21,572 bases of DNA from Coptodactyla brooksi (GCA_033557675.1 JAWQRM010000544.1:1-21572); one strand, 5' to 3'; positions 1 through 8,918 are shown, counted from the first letter of the stretch. Notes: generated by a model not told the origin, from the letters alone. Made by a program: numbers and translations.

Positions 1-425
1 GCATTATAATTTAAAATAATATCCAATTTGTAAAATTGTTCTTCACCAGTCAGATAGTACTATCATCAGTATAGTCGCTTGGATGCAAGATGACGGCAGC
101 TTTGTCTTTCGGAACGTAAGACAAGGGTTCCACTAGGGTTCCATTTCTTTCTAAAAGCAAACATACTTGAAAATTTCTTCTTAGACGGTGCTGGCAAAAG
201 TTCTTTGCGAATAAATGTTTTGTTTTTTCGAAGGGTTCCACACAGAGTAATATTTCCCTTCCATAATTTGTCGGCAAGTTCTACACTCGTAAAAAAATTG
301 TCGGTCGTTATACCAAATCCGCCTCCTAAAAAAAACTTACCTCCACAAAACTTATCCAAATAAACTTGCATATTTGCAGTCTAAGAAGTACTGCAGTCTG
401 CAGGAGCCCATATTTTTATACCATA
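1..425 (-). pseudogene. piggyBac transposase, C-terminal part (copy A)
   Basis: This is the downstream half of a decayed piggyBac-family transposase whose N-terminal half is at 2568-3381. Reading leftwards from 425, the frame gives GIKIWAPAD, then an in-frame TAG, then NMQVYLDK and ITTDNFFTS. The last matches the piggyBac motif around the second catalytic aspartate. LADKLWKG and GTLRKNK follow as in the family. Near 140-170 the frame shifts, and the match continues as LSYVPKDK and YTDDSTI. The remaining C-terminus, including the third catalytic aspartate and the Cys-rich end, would lie left of the window. The gene is broken by a nested transposon at 426, a stop codon and a frameshift, so no functional protein is expected. 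Family assignment is from motifs I recognise; exact frameshift positions are approximate. Confidence 0.85.
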
Positions 426-452
426 GTGGAGACTGTTGTACATTGGACCACT
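426..452 (+). repeat. left terminal inverted repeat of the nested transposon
   Basis: It begins GTGGAGACTGTTGTACATTG and continues GACCAC. It matches the complement of 2541-2567 with a 2-base gap and several mismatches, and abuts the TA target duplication at 424-425. Confidence 0.7.
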
Positions 453-692
453 TTTTACCTTTATTTTGTCATATCCATAAATAATTTCTATGTTCAAACT
501 TTAAATGTTCCCAAATATAGTTCAAACATTACTGCACTTCATTGAATATAATGTATTTGCAATTATTAAAGTTTCAAAATTCATAGTTTGACAGTTCGAA
601 ATAAAACTGTTTAGATAATTATTTTTAATGAAATAAAACGATTTGAATAGTTAAGTTGGAAGGCCCTTTTTATTTATTTTCTAACAAAAACG

Positions 693-1584
693 TTATATTA
701 AATGTTCAAACAATTTTTCATTAACTGCTAAGCAAAATCCCAATTTGTAGTAAAAACTACCACTCATATGAACTAATTGGTAGCAACTAATTTGATCAGC
801 TCCCTGTGTTATTGCTTCTTTCAGGTCTTCAATATTATTATAATTTCTTGCGTTATAGAGACGATCATGAATAGGTCCCCATAAAAAGAAGTCATGTGGA
901 GCCAGATCTGGGGATTTGTGTACAGGGCATCCATTTTGCTGGTACCAGAATTCATAATCAATTCCCATTTGGTCAATAGCTGGTTCTACTATTTCCTGGA
1001 GCAAATTTAAGTAATTCATACTATTCAGCCGGTGTGGAATAAAATATGGCCCAATAATGTGAGGGCCTAATACAGCAATCCCTACATTTACAATGCCACT
1101 ATACTGAGTATTTGTTTGCAGCAATAATTTTTGATTTTCGGTACTTCAGTACCGATAGTTTTGTCTGTTGGGTTTATCAGTCAGTGAAAACGTACTTTCA
1201 TCACTAAATAATACCCGTGAAATAAAATTCCTATCGTTATTTGCTTTTTCCATCATGATTTCGCAAAACTGCATTTTTTTTCTTTGTCTCTCTGGAATAT
1301 TTGTTGGTGTCTTTCCGCCCCATTTCTGTTAGTGACACATTTTTGTTTTCAACAACACTTAACAGAACAGCCTCTGATCCTTGAACAGCATTACGTTTTT
1401 GGCATTTGCATACCTTGTTAACCTTTGCTTTGAAATTTTTCAAGAATTTTTTGAATGGTTCGAATCGCTGGAATTGGTCTCTCTGGATAGAGCGCCACAA
1501 AAGTGTTTCGAATTTTTCGAAGGAAGACCCGCCGTAGTACCATTTCACAAAATTAACTTTTTCCTCTGTGGTATAAACGTTCAT
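693..1584 (-). pseudogene. Tc1/mariner-superfamily DDE transposase remnant
   Basis: The probable start is the Met at 1584 (MNVYTTEEKVNFVKWYYGG), matching the 'EEK..-VKWYY' N-terminal helix-turn-helix region of an insect-abundant DDE transposase family. The frame breaks around 1237, and the next frame gives VLFSDESTFSLTDKPN, with FSDES holding the first catalytic Asp. GIVNVGIAVLGPHIIGPYF and WYQQNGCPVH follow. QQNG replaces the expected QQDG, so the second catalytic Asp is Asn. About 30 residues are missing between CPVH and SPDLAPHDFFLWG, which carries the third acidic residue. The C-terminus runs to LFEHLI and a stop at 693. Frameshifts, a stop near 1150, the internal deletion and the lost Asp make it inactive. 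The motif order supports the superfamily; the subfamily is less certain. Confidence 0.8.
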
Positions 1585-1620
1585 GTTATTGGCGTAATGA
1601 CAAATTGGAAACAACCACAA

Positions 1621-2540
1621 ACAAAACTCTCAAAAATTTGTATTGTCAAAATAATGCGTTTTCTTTAAGTTTTTCTTGTATGTTTTCTTCTATGTTTTAT
1701 TTTAACATCGAAGGATATTTTGATTTAGGTAGATCTTTGAATGCTCTGCAACTTCTATTGTTAACATTTTGCTCTGAAATTATTAGGAGAGCCAATATTG
1801 TCGAATTCATGTTGTTAGATGTAAAATCCCTATGTCTACCAAACCAGTTCTTCACCCGGCATATATTTTCTATAACTACTTAACAAAAAGCTTAAAAAAT
1901 GCAACTTACACTCTTCGCTCAATGGCTCATGCTACAGCATGGTCTTGTACCTTGGGCCAAACATGAAACCTAGAGTATTTACAATAAATAGACTATTTTA
2001 AAATATTTTCAAGTCATTTTATTAGTATATTTTAAACGTGAAGCAAACCCAACACGAATTTGACCAAATAATTCATAGAATTTTATTTGATCAGGACCAG
2101 TTTTAAGGATATTTCATTAATAGCGGACGTTTCTTCCCTTCTTTGTTTCTAAGCATATTTGAGTACCACTAAATGCCTAAACAGCAATATAAAAAAATGT
2201 CTCGTTTTTAGCAAATATGGCTACCTAGATAAAACTACTTAACCAATTTGCAAAATATAATAAGCATTTTATTCACCGAAAAAAATACTATCTATATTTT
2301 ACTTACTGCCCTTGGCGTACACACTTAGGAGTCTCTCGCACTCAACTAAATCGCGAACTATTTACTTTCAAATCTGAAAAACGTTTTTATGCCACTAAAA
2401 GTACAAAGTGCAACAGACATACCTCCAACTCATTAAGGCAGGTAATGAGCCTTAATGACTAGAGCAGTAGGAAGGGACAAGGTTCACCGAGTGCCCGCTA
2501 GGTAGCAGCACAAATCAAATACGTGTCATGGGTCAAGGTA
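1621..2540. other. non-coding interior of the nested transposon
   Basis: About 920 AT-rich bases with no recognisable gene; the small ORFs here have no family features I can see. Around 1944-1962 the plus strand reads CTTGTACCTTGGGCCA, a near-copy of the element's left-end motif at 435-450 in the same orientation. This suggests either subterminal repeats or a second, merged copy. Confidence 0.5.
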
Positions 2541-2567
2541 CACCATGGTCTTGGTACAAGTCTCCCC
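2541..2567 (-). repeat. right terminal inverted repeat of the nested transposon
   Basis: The complement begins GGGGAGACTTGTACCAAGAC and continues CATGG. It is followed on the plus strand by the TA at 2568-2569 and then by the resumed piggyBac coding sequence. Confidence 0.7.
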
Positions 2568-3381
2568 TACTCGTCAAGTTTGCTCTTCATATAAACTCTG
2601 AATGGAGCCTTATTCCTGGATGGTATAAGTTACTAATCTACATACAAGTGGTTGTCTGGAATGAGAGATGTTTTACAATTGGAAAATAAAATATCAAAAA
2701 TATCTCTTGTTGGAGCTAACTTAAGTGTAGTTTTTCATTGCTGCCTGGTTTCAAAGTTATCAAAGCGCAGAAATGAAGAAATTTGCTTCAATCTACATCT
2801 TGACTTTGTAGCCGGTATTACAGGGCGACAACAAGAAGTATCTTGACACCAAAGCATATCAACAGCCTCTTTAGAACTGTGAAGACCGCCAGATATAAGC
2901 ACCAGTCCGACATAAGCTTCGATCTCTGTAGAATCAACAGGTAAATAGTTTTTAGTTTTATTTGGATTATCATTATTTCATTTTTTATAAAATACTTTTG
3001 CTTTTTTGTTTATTTCGGTTACCACTGCGTTCAGAATATCTAAAGATAGGAAGAGAAAAAAGCGCTACTTATACTAGAAATATCAGCACTGTAGTCTGAA
3101 AGCCTTAAGGCATGGCTCTGAATATTGGCTTTTGGACGCCTAACCTTCGTATTTTGTGGAACTTTTGAGTATTATGTTCCATCTGTGGCTACACACTTTG
3201 GAAAGCCTTCGTTAGTAGTAATTATTGGTTCCGCTTCTTCCACAGTTTCTCCTATATTTTGGTCAGCAAATATTATGTCGTTTTCTTAGACCTCCTCTGT
3301 CAAGACATACTCATCCTCTAAATCACGCGCCATTTCCTCATTGACAACGCTATCAAAATCGGTATCATCACTTTCACTCAT
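2568..3381 (-). pseudogene. piggyBac transposase, N-terminal and middle part (copy A)
   Basis: The minus-strand ATG at 3381-3379 opens an acidic N-terminus (MSESDDTDFDSVVNEE) typical of piggyBac transposases. Further down come KVRRPKANIQ and LRLSDYSADI. From about 2945 comes the core: STEIEAYVGLVLISGG, EAVDMLW, LRFDNFETRQQ and LAPTRDIFD. Next is NHLYVD, then a stop where the family has Glu; this Asp is the expected first catalytic residue. The frame then gives RVYMKSKLDE at 2570, where a TA-flanked element interrupts it. There are several in-frame stops and at least one frameshift around 3000-3060. Without the insert the codons at the junction read D-E-Y-G-I-K, matching the family, so this half and 1-425 were one gene. 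Confidence 0.85.
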
Positions 3382-3764
3382 ATGGTCTGTCACTCTTCAT
3401 CAGTAACCACATTTTTGTATTTCGAAATAAAAAGGTACTCATTTTCAAAACGCTGTGCACTTTATAGACTGTAACTGGCGACTATATCCGAAATAATCAT
3501 AATCTCTAAACTAAGCCGTAAACTGGGAATCCCACTAACGCGGGGAACCCCTCACTAATTCTTTACCTTTTTTAATATTTTAATAAAACGGAGAATCCCA
3601 GAGTATATGAATCATATGGAAATCCCCGACTTTATTCTATTAATAAAAGGTATAATATGAAGCTAGATGGGAGATCAACGCTTATATTGTCGAATTTGCA
3701 AAGATATAGCGAAAAATTTTGTCTTGGGGTATTAGCAGACCCCGGACCGTCCTATGAAGATTAA
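3382..3764. other. probable 5' terminal region of piggyBac copy A
   Basis: Just upstream of the piggyBac ATG, no coding potential is visible. The stretch carries recurring G/C-run motifs in an AT-rich background: GGGAATCCC near 3528, GCGGGGAACCCC near 3542, GAATCCC near 3594, AAATCCCC near 3622, and GGGGT...ACCCC around 3725-3742. Such repeats are common in transposon subterminal regions. A TTAA at 3761-3764 could be the target duplication, but I cannot match its TIR because the other end is outside the window. Confidence 0.35.
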
Positions 3765-3837
3765 CAATATTAAAAAAAGGAATGAAAGTAAATATAAATA
3801 TAGAAAAATTATAGTAATAAAGTTTTTACAATGCACT

Positions 3838-3884
3838 CCAAGTTTACAGTCTTTCCCTATTCTTCTACGCCAAGTTTACAGTCT
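3838..3884 (+). repeat. two direct 15-base repeats, 32 bases apart
   Basis: CCAAGTTTACAGTCT occurs exactly at 3838-3852 and 3870-3884. It overlaps the end of the unassigned minus-strand ORF at 3857-4228. Confidence 0.8.
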
Positions 3885-4228
3885 CCTACAATAAATCGAA
3901 ATATTTCGTTGCCAGGAATTTGTCCTGCGTAATGTAAAGGCAATAGTCTAATAAATAAACCATTACTGAATTGAAAAATTCTTGCATTCTCCAAAGTATG
4001 GGTATTAGTGTCATGACGAAAAATTGTTATACGATTATGAATTGTACAAATGAGTTTACAAAAATGTGTTTGTATTAAACATAACATTGTAGATGGAAAA
4101 TGTCGAGCCAAACAATAAATGACACAGGTGTTACCAACGAAGTGTGTTGCAATCTTCCCAAACAATATTGTCCTGTCATATAGTGCCAGTAATAATAACA
4201 ACGTAGTAATTGTGGTATAAACATCCAT
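3857..4228 (-). other. unrecognised 123-codon ORF, coding status uncertain
   Basis: An uninterrupted minus-strand reading frame starts at an ATG at 4228. The first 25 residues include a run of five leucines followed by Ala-Leu (TTLLLLLALYDRTILFG), resembling a signal peptide or membrane segment. The rest is rich in Ile, Phe, His and Cys (for example CLARHFPSTMLCLIQTHFC), and it ends GDCKLGVEE. I recognise no family. In a region this AT-rich an ORF of this length is unusual but can arise by chance, and no splice sites or neighbouring exons support it. It could be a fragment of an unlisted transposon or chance. Confidence 0.15.
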
Positions 4229-4564
4229 TACACATGTTATTTATGTTACATTCTTGACATTAAAAAAATATGATCTTACTAGTCAATTAAAAGATACGAT
4301 AATGTCCAAAGTAATGCAATAAAACGTGTGTAACCGTTCCGAGAACACGCCTGTTTTCTCCCGTATGATTTCATAGCGTCATCGAAATGTGCCATTAAAA
4401 GGTTCCGCAAACCTCCGCGAGAGAGTGTTAAGTCGACATTACTTTATTCAAATGGGCTCAACACTTTATTGCGCCTGAGTTAAACGTTAAACAAACGGGC
4501 ACGTTGTCGGCAGCAACGAATAACCAGCTAAACACACTCGTCTTAATCTGCGCAATTAAAGCTT

Positions 4565-4572
4565 ATGCAAAT
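4565..4572 (+). promoter_or_regulatory. POU-type octamer ATGCAAAT
   Basis: Exact match to the Oct/POU-domain octamer, embedded in TTATGCAAATAA, four bases before a perfect 13-base-arm inverted repeat. Binding is only inferred; an 8-mer can occur by chance. Confidence 0.35.
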
Positions 4573-4575
4573 AAC

Positions 4576-4609
4576 ACCTCTTAAGAGAGATTCGGGTCTC
4601 TTAAGAGGT
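4576..4609. repeat. perfect inverted repeat, 13-base arms, 8-base spacer
   Basis: ACCTCTTAAGAGA at 4576-4588 and its exact complement at 4597-4609 flank GATTCGGG. Each arm contains the internal palindrome CTCTTAAGAG. Confidence 0.9.
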
Positions 4610-4798
4610 CATGAATTATTCCGAAGGCAATCGCGCGACCGATGGTCCAAATAATAATAAAGTCGAAAATGTCGGCCAGCACGAAATCGAAAGTGACCGC
4701 TTCCGCTAAGCGCATAATTTATTATTTAAAACTAACTCTGGCTCGTCGGGAGTCGCCACTTAACATAAATTAATATTAAGCAGGGTGGCCAAGTATTT

Positions 4799-4819
4799 GC
4801 ACTACCTAGTACGTAGTGC
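4799..4819. repeat. perfect inverted repeat, 7-base arms
   Basis: GCACTAC at 4799-4805 pairs with GTAGTGC at 4813-4819 across the spacer CTAGTAC. It could be a dimeric protein-binding site. Confidence 0.6.
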
Positions 4820-5631
4820 ATAGTGCGGTCGGTGAAGATTTTTAACTTTTTAATCGTCACTAATCGGTGAAGTCGATACTATCATCATCATTAGATGATT
4901 AGGGAGGAATTATACGATGCACGTTCGTGATAGGGTGGTAGGGTCGGGTTGTCATGTTTGCTTATTTGTCTAATTAAATATTTATAAGGTTAGCTATAGC
5001 CGTCCTCCAATTATCCAATCGGCGTTGATATAATATGCGCTTATATCTGATAAAATAGATCGCTTTGCTGTTGGATATCATAAACGCAGTGTTTCTCTTC
5101 TTCTCCCTCGCAACTCTTAGAGTTTCAAACCATTTTATTTTATCGTACCTTTATACAGTTTTTTTTCTGACAACAGTTGGTTATCTTATACAATGAACGG
5201 CAATGTGTACTCCAGATTCATCCATTTTGCCAACTCATAGTACCTCATTATTTCACTCTATCTTCTAAACCCTCACTGCCGTCTTCAGTCCATCCTTCAA
5301 GTGTTGAAGTGTTGAAGAATGCTTCCTACTATTTTTAGAATGATTATTTACAGGTCAGCAATGTCTTTCTGTGTGCAAATTCAGTACAGTCCATTCACAA
5401 GTCTTTGGAACAGAGAATTCACCTTAAGGGATCATGTCTAGTTGCAGAGTGAAGAAACTGCGTGATCCTTGGGTATTTTTATAAGTATGTTCCAACTGTT
5501 TTCTCTTACAATAAAATATTGGAATTAAAAGTAGATATATAAAACAATATTCAACATTTTTTCGTCGAAAAATATTGTATATTAAGGAAGTTATGGCCAC
5601 TTTAAAGCACGTATCAAAGCATCTGATATTT

Positions 5632-5821
5632 GTATTGTTTTTGTGGTAAATAATACTTTTACTGGCAGTTTTAATTTGTTTTATTCAGCCAACCGGTTTG
5701 GGCCTAATTATCGACCATTCTCAGAGCTCTATAATAGAAGTTAAGAGGTTAGTTAAGAGGTAGAATTAGAAGTTAGTTAGTTAGAGTTAGTTAAGAGGTA
5801 GATTTGTTAATTGTGTAGGCT
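5632..5821 (-). repeat. left terminal repeat of the Penelope-like element (inverted copy)
   Basis: Complementary to 7249-7370. Shared blocks are TGTGGTAAATAATA, AACCGGTTTGGGCCTAATTA, CAGAGCTCTATA and TTAAGAGGTAGATTTGTTAA. Relative to the right copy it has about 27 extra bases at 5660-5687 and an expanded GTTAAGAGG/GTTAG short-tandem tract at 5738-5792. Confidence 0.85.
5687..5728 (-). ncRNA. degenerate hammerhead ribozyme motif, left Penelope repeat
   Basis: On the minus strand it reads AGCT, CTGAGAA, a stem-loop starting TGGTC and ending GGCC, CAAAC, CGGTT, GGCT. This is the layout of a minimal hammerhead with a very short stem III. Two core positions differ from CTGANGA/GAAA: G8 is A and G12 is C. 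Stem I pairs AGCT with GGCT using one G-U pair. It is probably inactive. Confidence 0.5.
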
Positions 5822-5823
5822 GG

Positions 5824-6651
5824 AACATTAACTACACACAAGACTTAAATAACTTCTTTAACCATATCAACCTTATCTACAACAATATCCAATTTACATT
5901 AGAAACTGAAGAGGACAATAGTATAAACTTTCTAGACATCGACATACACAGATCACATAATAAATTTAAATACAACGTCGATAGAAAACCTTCTCAAGCA
6001 GATGCCATAATTCCATTTCAGTCATTTCATCACATTAGTCACATAATGGCCGCCATAAGATCGCATATACATGGAAGGTTTACCACCCAACTAGATACAG
6101 AAGCTTAAAACAGAGAACAAAATATCATAACACTAATAGGGACAAAAAACGGCTTTCATAAATGGGCAATTTTAAAAATGATAAACCAACAAGATAACAA
6201 ATTAAATAACAGCATTACGCTAAACAATAATAATAAAATATCCAATACAGAAAATTCTCATACCAAGGTAACATATCATTAATACTCCAACCTCTGTTAC
6301 ATCAATTCGGTATCAAAGCAACATTCAAAACACAATACAATAAAGAATAAACTAACGAACACCATCGACAAAATACAGCTTCTCAATAAAAGTGGCAGAA
6401 CAATTAAAAAACACAAGAAAAGTAGAAAATCAAACTTTGGTAAACACTTAATATTTAATAAACACAAATTTAGCAAAGAAATTTAGCAAGAAAAGAATGC
6501 TAAAATATTACACCACCTACATAAAGGAAACCTATTAAAATTAAAAGAAGCCTGTGAAATAAACAAACCTCTAAGAACAAAACCTAACACAATAGGCTTA
6601 AACGAACAAATAAATACACCAACTACCCCTACTACCCCTAAAATAAAATAA
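5824..6651 (+). pseudogene. Penelope-like reverse transcriptase, C-terminal remnant
   Basis: One frame runs from the terminal repeat to a TAA at 6649-6651, with in-frame stops at 6106, 6280 and 6484. Early residues read DLNNFFNHINLIYNN, then IQFTLETEEDNSINFLDIDI and DRKPSQADAIIPFQSFHH. These match the 'FLxHLN..H.NI.FT.E.E..INFLDI.I....RKP..TD' segment that follows the YVDD motif in Penelope-type RTs. Further on, SNFGKHLIFNKHKF resembles the family's C-terminal region around the GIY-YIG endonuclease, but I cannot see GIY-YIG itself. The RT catalytic motifs upstream are missing. The element is dead on arrival (5' truncated) and since decayed. The Penelope assignment is firm; where the endonuclease remnant starts is not. 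Confidence 0.8.
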
Positions 6652-7248
6652 TAAAATACTAAATAAATATAAATCACATAACCAACTCACATATTCAAAC
6701 CTTCATCCCATGCAACCCTTACAATAGTTACTCCCACACGCGCACAGCGCTAGTTTCTCTTTCCCTTTAACTAGACACGTACACGAAAAGAAGCCACATA
6801 TTAGTTGCCTTCTTAAGGAATAGATGACAAAGACAAAAATTCAAATCCAAGTAATTTCCACAACATCTTCTAGAAGATAATCAAAAGGTAAACTCTTATA
6901 AAAATTATATATTAATATGAGTAAACAACAATTCTAACGAATTTCATTACAATTTCGGATAGATTTAGCGCGCAATAGGAAAACTTACATTGTACTTCAC
7001 ACCAGCTGATCCTACATCATAAGTCAAATGACAAATACAGACCAGCAGAGACTTTAGTAGCACTCAAAATCTAAGTCACATATCCTACATACTAAGAGAC
7101 ACCTTGGTAATCCTACTTTATAATCAACTGATACCTAGACTTAAGACGACACCGTAATAAAATATTTCAAATGGTTTTAATCAAACAATCAAATATAACT
7201 AAAACTGTTCATAAAACAATACCACAATATCGCTTGTAATATCCCCGT
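6652..7248 (+). other. 3' non-coding part of the Penelope-like element
   Basis: AT-rich sequence between the coding remnant's stop and the right terminal repeat, with no ORF of note. A brief GC-rich patch (CACACGCGCACAGCGC) lies near 6736-6751. Its position corresponds to the 3' untranslated region of the element. Confidence 0.5.
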
Positions 7249-7370
7249 CTACACAATTAACAAATCTACCTCTTAATACAAATATTGTTACTATAGAGCT
7301 CTGAGGATGGCCCATAATTAGACCTAAACCGGTTAGCTGAATATTATTTACCACACAAACAACACAAAAA
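7249..7370 (+). repeat. right terminal repeat of the Penelope-like element
   Basis: The complementary partner of 5632-5821, in the same orientation as the coding remnant. It is shorter and simpler than the left copy and carries the better-preserved hammerhead core. Confidence 0.85.
7297..7338 (+). ncRNA. degenerate hammerhead ribozyme motif, right Penelope repeat
   Basis: The order is AGCT (stem I, 5' strand), CTGAGGA (exact CTGANGA core), a stem II candidate from TGGCC to GACC, TAAA where the consensus has GAAA, ACC/GGT forming a stem III with almost no loop, a U, then AGCT (stem I, 3' strand, perfectly paired). Only core position G12 (now T) departs from consensus, apart from a weakened stem II. 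Hammerheads with minimal stem III are known in Penelope-like terminal repeats. This copy is probably inactive, but its family may not be. Confidence 0.6.
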
Positions 7371-8040
7371 TATTATGAACCTGAATTCTAATCGTCTGAT
7401 ATCAAAATCCAGAAAGAATCTAATAGTATATGAATATATCTTGTCCGTGAACGAATGATTTTTTGAAGAAAAGAATATTTGACAAAAAAAAAAGTTTTCA
7501 ATAAAATAAAAAACCCTTCGTTCACGAACAAGCCCTTGATACACCGAACAAGCACGAAACAGTTTTAGGTCAATTGGTTTAACTGTTCTCGGAATATCGT
7601 ATAACCCTACGTGACTTTCCCGAAAAATGTAATTTCGAGAATTTAAAGTTTGCGATCTAGTTATCAGTAGAGTATAATTTAATTTTTTTTAACGCACAGA
7701 ATGCCATAAAGTAAGCATTCTGCTGCCAAAGTAACCTCCAAAGCTGCTTTCGGCTGCGCAATCTCATAACTTTGCCAATTTTAGTCAATTGACATAAAAC
7801 TTTCAGCAAACTCTCCTGAAATGGCATACTTCAAGAATATGCAAAAATCCAAAAATCGATTTTTCGACTTTTCTAACTAGATATGTTCCCTTAATGTAAA
7901 ACTGTTTTTACACGACAACTCAGTGTTAAACAAAGCCACCACCACACCAAAACTACAGCAGCAATGAAAGACTGGGTCTGTCTCTTGTCACTCCTAACGT
8001 AACTTTATTACAAAGCTCAATGTTCCAACTCCATACTTTA
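7371..8040. other. gene-free stretch with small inverted repeats
   Basis: No coding or transposon motif recognised. It contains the 15-base inverted pair at 7441-7455 and 7517-7531 (one mismatch) and a smaller perfect pair CAGAATGC/GCATTCTG at 7697-7722. Confidence 0.4.
7441..7531. repeat. inverted repeat, 15-base arms, 61-base spacer
   Basis: TTGTCCGTGAACGAA at 7441-7455 pairs with TTCGTTCACGAACAA at 7517-7531 with a single mismatch. It could be the ends of a very small MITE-like element or a transcript hairpin. Confidence 0.6.
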
Positions 8041-8349
8041 GACTCCCTGGTTCTTCATTATCGACTCAACCCAACCCAACTCTGTCGCGATATATTTTAT
8101 ATACTGGTTTCAGGATTTGCGTCGGTCTTTTGAAAATTTTACGATATTTGGCATATTACATATTTGTCACATGTCCCTACTTCCTGCCTTGTTTCTTAAT
8201 GACTTTCCAGTTATTTCTCTAAGGGCTTGTATTTGAACTGTTCTTAGAGTTTGTTTGGTTTCACTGGTTTCTGCACGTGTTTCTGGAGCTTATGTCAAGA
8301 TGAGGTAGCAAGGCATCTATAGATTCTTGATTTGTTATCAATGAATGTA

Positions 8350-8371
8350 CATTTATTTCGCCAAATAAATG
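8350..8371. repeat. perfect inverted repeat, 9-base arms
   Basis: CATTTATTT at 8350-8358 and AAATAAATG at 8363-8371 flank CGCC. Confidence 0.7.
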
Positions 8372-8837
8372 AACCCCTTTACATGCTAGTTATTGTAATA
8401 TTTCTTGTGTATACCTCGACTACTTGCTGGATCTGTTTTCAGGTATTTGAAAAACACATGTTGATATTGCACTTGTTCATGTTCATATTTATTAACAAGT
8501 TACTTATTCTATATATATCGACACACATTGGGATTAAGGCTGCCTTTGAAATGTCAATAACAGCTTTACAAAATTTTTAAAATTAACATTTTTCCTTCAA
8601 CAGTTCAATCATATATGCCTTTACCTCCAGCATACATCCCAACTGGTCTTTTTCAATTGTTAGGCATTTAGTTTTTTTACTACATTGTAGGTTTGGAAAG
8701 TTTGGTTTCGTTACAAACCAAAGGTCTTTTTGGTTTGCATCCAGATGGTGCTGACAAGGTCAACAAAACAAGCTAGCAATTGCTTAACTTCGCCTTGTAT
8801 TTGTTTGTTATGGTAATTACTTTATATAAGATGTCTT

Positions 8838-8918
8838 CATAAAATGAAATAAATATATTTGATATATATAATATGAAATGAAATAAATATCAATATATGA
8901 TATTTATTTCATTTTATG
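8838..8918. repeat. nested direct and inverted repeats
   Basis: A 19-base arm at 8838-8856 has its exact complement at 8900-8918. A second, overlapping pair has 17-base perfect arms at 8876-8892 and 8898-8914 around the spacer ATATA. The two left arms are therefore direct repeats of AAATGAAATAAATAT. Low complexity (A/T-rich) makes some of this less surprising. Confidence 0.85.

Larger units (their letters stand above)
426..2567 (-). mobile_element. TA-flanked DNA transposon nested in piggyBac copy A
   Basis: The element is bounded by TA at 424-425 and TA at 2568-2569. Its ends are imperfect inverted repeats: the left end reads GTGGAGACTGTTGTACATTG and the complement of the right end reads GGGGAGACTTGTACCAAGAC. 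Excising it with one TA restores the interrupted piggyBac frame, which is strong evidence for the exact borders. Its own broken transposase lies at 693-1584 on the minus strand. TA duplication and a DDE transposase of this type place it in the Tc1/mariner superfamily. The right 950 bases (1621-2567) hold no recognisable gene. A third copy of the end motif inside, near 1944-1962, suggests a composite or rearranged element. Confidence 0.8.
4229..5631. other. gene-free stretch with complex non-coding sequence
   Basis: There is no ORF or transposon motif here. From about 4320 to 5040 the sequence is more GC-balanced and less repetitive than its surroundings. It contains a perfect POU octamer, two perfect short inverted repeats, AT-rich homeodomain-like cores (TTAATATTAA, TAATTAAA), and a direct GTTAAAC repeat near 4481-4494. 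This looks like unique rather than transposon-derived DNA and could be regulatory. 5040-5631 shows nothing I can identify. Confidence 0.4.
5632..7370 (+). mobile_element. truncated Penelope-like retroelement with inverted terminal repeats
   Basis: Two related repeats in opposite orientation (5632-5821 and 7249-7370) flank the 3' part of a Penelope-type reverse-transcriptase gene on the plus strand. The inverted arrangement, 5' truncation of the coding region, and a hammerhead-like core in each terminal repeat are all known for Penelope-like elements. The RT catalytic YVDD is absent because the 5' repeat joins the coding region just downstream of where it would be. About 600 bases of non-coding sequence separate the coding remnant from the right repeat. 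Confidence 0.8.

Noticed and set aside
1381..1883. Two plus-strand ORFs
   Set aside because: The first is antisense to the DDE transposase N-terminus; the second has no recognisable features.
3761..3764. TTAA as the target duplication of piggyBac copy A
   Set aside because: No matching terminal repeat can be shown because the other end is outside the window; TTAA is common in this AT-rich DNA.
5906..5912. CTGAAGA, another hammerhead-core string, inside the Penelope coding remnant
   Set aside because: It encodes the conserved LETEED part of the RT frame and has no matching GAAA or stems around it.
5824..6651. GIY-YIG endonuclease domain in the Penelope remnant
   Set aside because: The GIY and YIG motifs themselves are not readable; only a short flanking resemblance remains.
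6483..6677. Minus-strand 64-codon ORF
   Set aside because: Antisense shadow of the low-complexity C-terminal part of the Penelope-like remnant.
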